From contig DMTN01000029.1 in the NCBI GenBank assembly GCA_003477305.1, positions 1 to 5,932 on the forward strand: a stretch of DNA of 5,932 bases. The letters are read 5' to 3'. The notes below the pieces were generated by a model. The model made no database searches and was not told the DNA's origin. It saw only the letters and a program-made list of their open reading frames with translations. Numbering within the stretch: position 1 is the stretch's first letter; the number at the start of each line of letters is the position of its first letter. The position numbers and the translations under genes are program-made. Origin of the DNA: Acholeplasmatales bacterium (GTDB taxonomy: Bacteria > Bacillota_I > Bacilli_A > Izemoplasmatales > Hujiaoplasmataceae). Below, piece by piece: positions 5,454 to 5,932 of this stretch.

Positions 5454-5932
5454 TCAGTCCTCCTTGATGGCGGCGCGGATCTTTTTGACGGCGCGGCTGT
5501 AGAGCCAGGTGATCGTACCGATCGGCTTGTCGAGCGCAAGCGCGATTTCGCGATGCGGCAGGTCGGAAACGTTGTGGAGCAGGAATACCGATTTCTCGAC
5601 TTCGTCGAGCACGGAGAGCGCCTTCTTGATGATCGCCTCATTCCCGGCTTTGATCTCCAGTTGGCTTTCATAGGAGAACGGCGCGATGAGGTCGAGGTCG
5701 GTGTCGGTGTAGACGATCCGGGTGCGGCGCTTGTATTCGTTGTAGGCCAGGTTCTTCGCGATCGTGACGAGATAGGCGACGAAGTTCTGTTCCCGGTAGG
5801 TCCCGATGCTCTCGAGCATCTTCAGATAGGTGTCCTGGACGATGTCGTCGGACAGCGAACGGTCGCGGAGGATCGGGAGGACGCTGAAATAAACTGTCTT
5901 GCGCGTTTGTTCGTAGATGCCGTCGAAGGCGG
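5454..5932 (-). CDS. ECF-type sigma-70 family RNA polymerase sigma factor, C-terminal part
   Basis: The frame is open to the window edge, so the N-terminus is missing; 158 residues are visible. Sigma region 2 is seen in LSDDIVQDTYLKML (region 2.2-like, core binding) and FVAYLVTIAKNLAYNEYKRR (regions 2.3-2.4, -10 melting and recognition). Sigma region 4.2 follows: LSVLDEVEKSVFLLHNVSDLPHREIALALDKPIGTITWLYSRAVKKIR forms a helix-turn-helix for -35 recognition (given here in pieces: LSVLDEVEKSVFLLHN, SDLPHREIALALDKPIGT, ITWLYSRAVKKIR). There is no region 1 or 3, as in ECF sigma factors, and nothing resembling the unusual C-terminus of SigI. The TGA stop is 5 nt before the anti-sigma ATG, the usual sigma/anti-sigma operon. 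Its promoter, probably autoregulated, lies outside the window. The regulon cannot be read from here. Confidence 0.9.
   Translation of the reverse strand, partial: AFDGIYEQTRKTVYFSVLPILRDRSLSDDIVQDTYLKMLESIGTYREQNFVAYLVTIAKNLAYNEYKRRTRIVYTDTDLDLIAPFSYESQLEIKAGNEAIIKKALSVLDEVEKSVFLLHNVSDLPHREIALALDKPIGTITWLYSRAVKKIRAAIKED

Noticed and set aside
5150..5671. 173-codon minus-strand frame across the sigma/anti-sigma junction
   Set aside because: It is an Arg/Ser/Pro-rich shadow in another frame of two well supported genes.

Overview
The window is GC-rich DNA with a strong G/C bias at third codon positions. It is most likely from a Gram-positive lineage (Bacillota, or a GC-rich relative of the Mollicutes). 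The lineage evidence is a nucleoside kinase fused to a threonyl-tRNA-synthetase-like N-terminus, a YwaF-type membrane protein, an ECF sigma factor paired with an RsgI-like anti-sigma factor, purine-rich GGAGG-type ribosome binding sites and a good match to a CcpA (cre) operator. TGA is used as a stop codon several times, so the code is the standard bacterial one, not the Mycoplasma code. The species cannot be named from sequence alone.

Layout, left to right. Positions 1-338 (minus) hold the N-terminal part of GlgC, cut by the window edge. Positions 338-1777 (minus) hold the complete glycogen synthase GlgA, whose stop overlaps the glgC start; together they form a glgA-glgC glycogen operon. An extended -10 promoter for it abuts a long hairpin at 1816-1849 that probably terminates the gene behind it. 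Positions 1867-3495 (minus) hold the fused nucleoside (uridine-type) kinase. A 170-bp divergent regulatory region (3496-3665) carries two promoters, a cre-like operator and several small palindromes. Positions 3666-4472 (plus) hold a seven-helix YwaF/TMEM164-like membrane protein starting at GTG. A bidirectional terminator hairpin (4480-4509) separates it from the convergent cell-surface signalling pair. That pair is an RsgI-like membrane anti-sigma factor (4522-5448, minus) and, directly upstream, an ECF sigma factor (5454 to beyond 5932, minus, N-terminus outside the window).

How the genes work together. GlgC makes ADP-glucose and GlgA polymerises it into glycogen. The kinase probably phosphorylates nucleosides in salvage, and the cre-like site over its promoter suggests carbon-source control. 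The sigma/anti-sigma pair is a self-contained envelope-sensing switch. The anti-sigma factor keeps the Asn-Pro dipeptide at which SEAL-type domains self-cleave, pointing to release of the sigma factor by regulated intramembrane proteolysis. There are no RNA genes, mobile elements or CRISPR arrays, and no stretch over 300 bases lacks a gene. The most interesting items are the ECF/SEAL-domain pair, the compact terminator/promoter overlap before glgA, and the divergent regulatory region.
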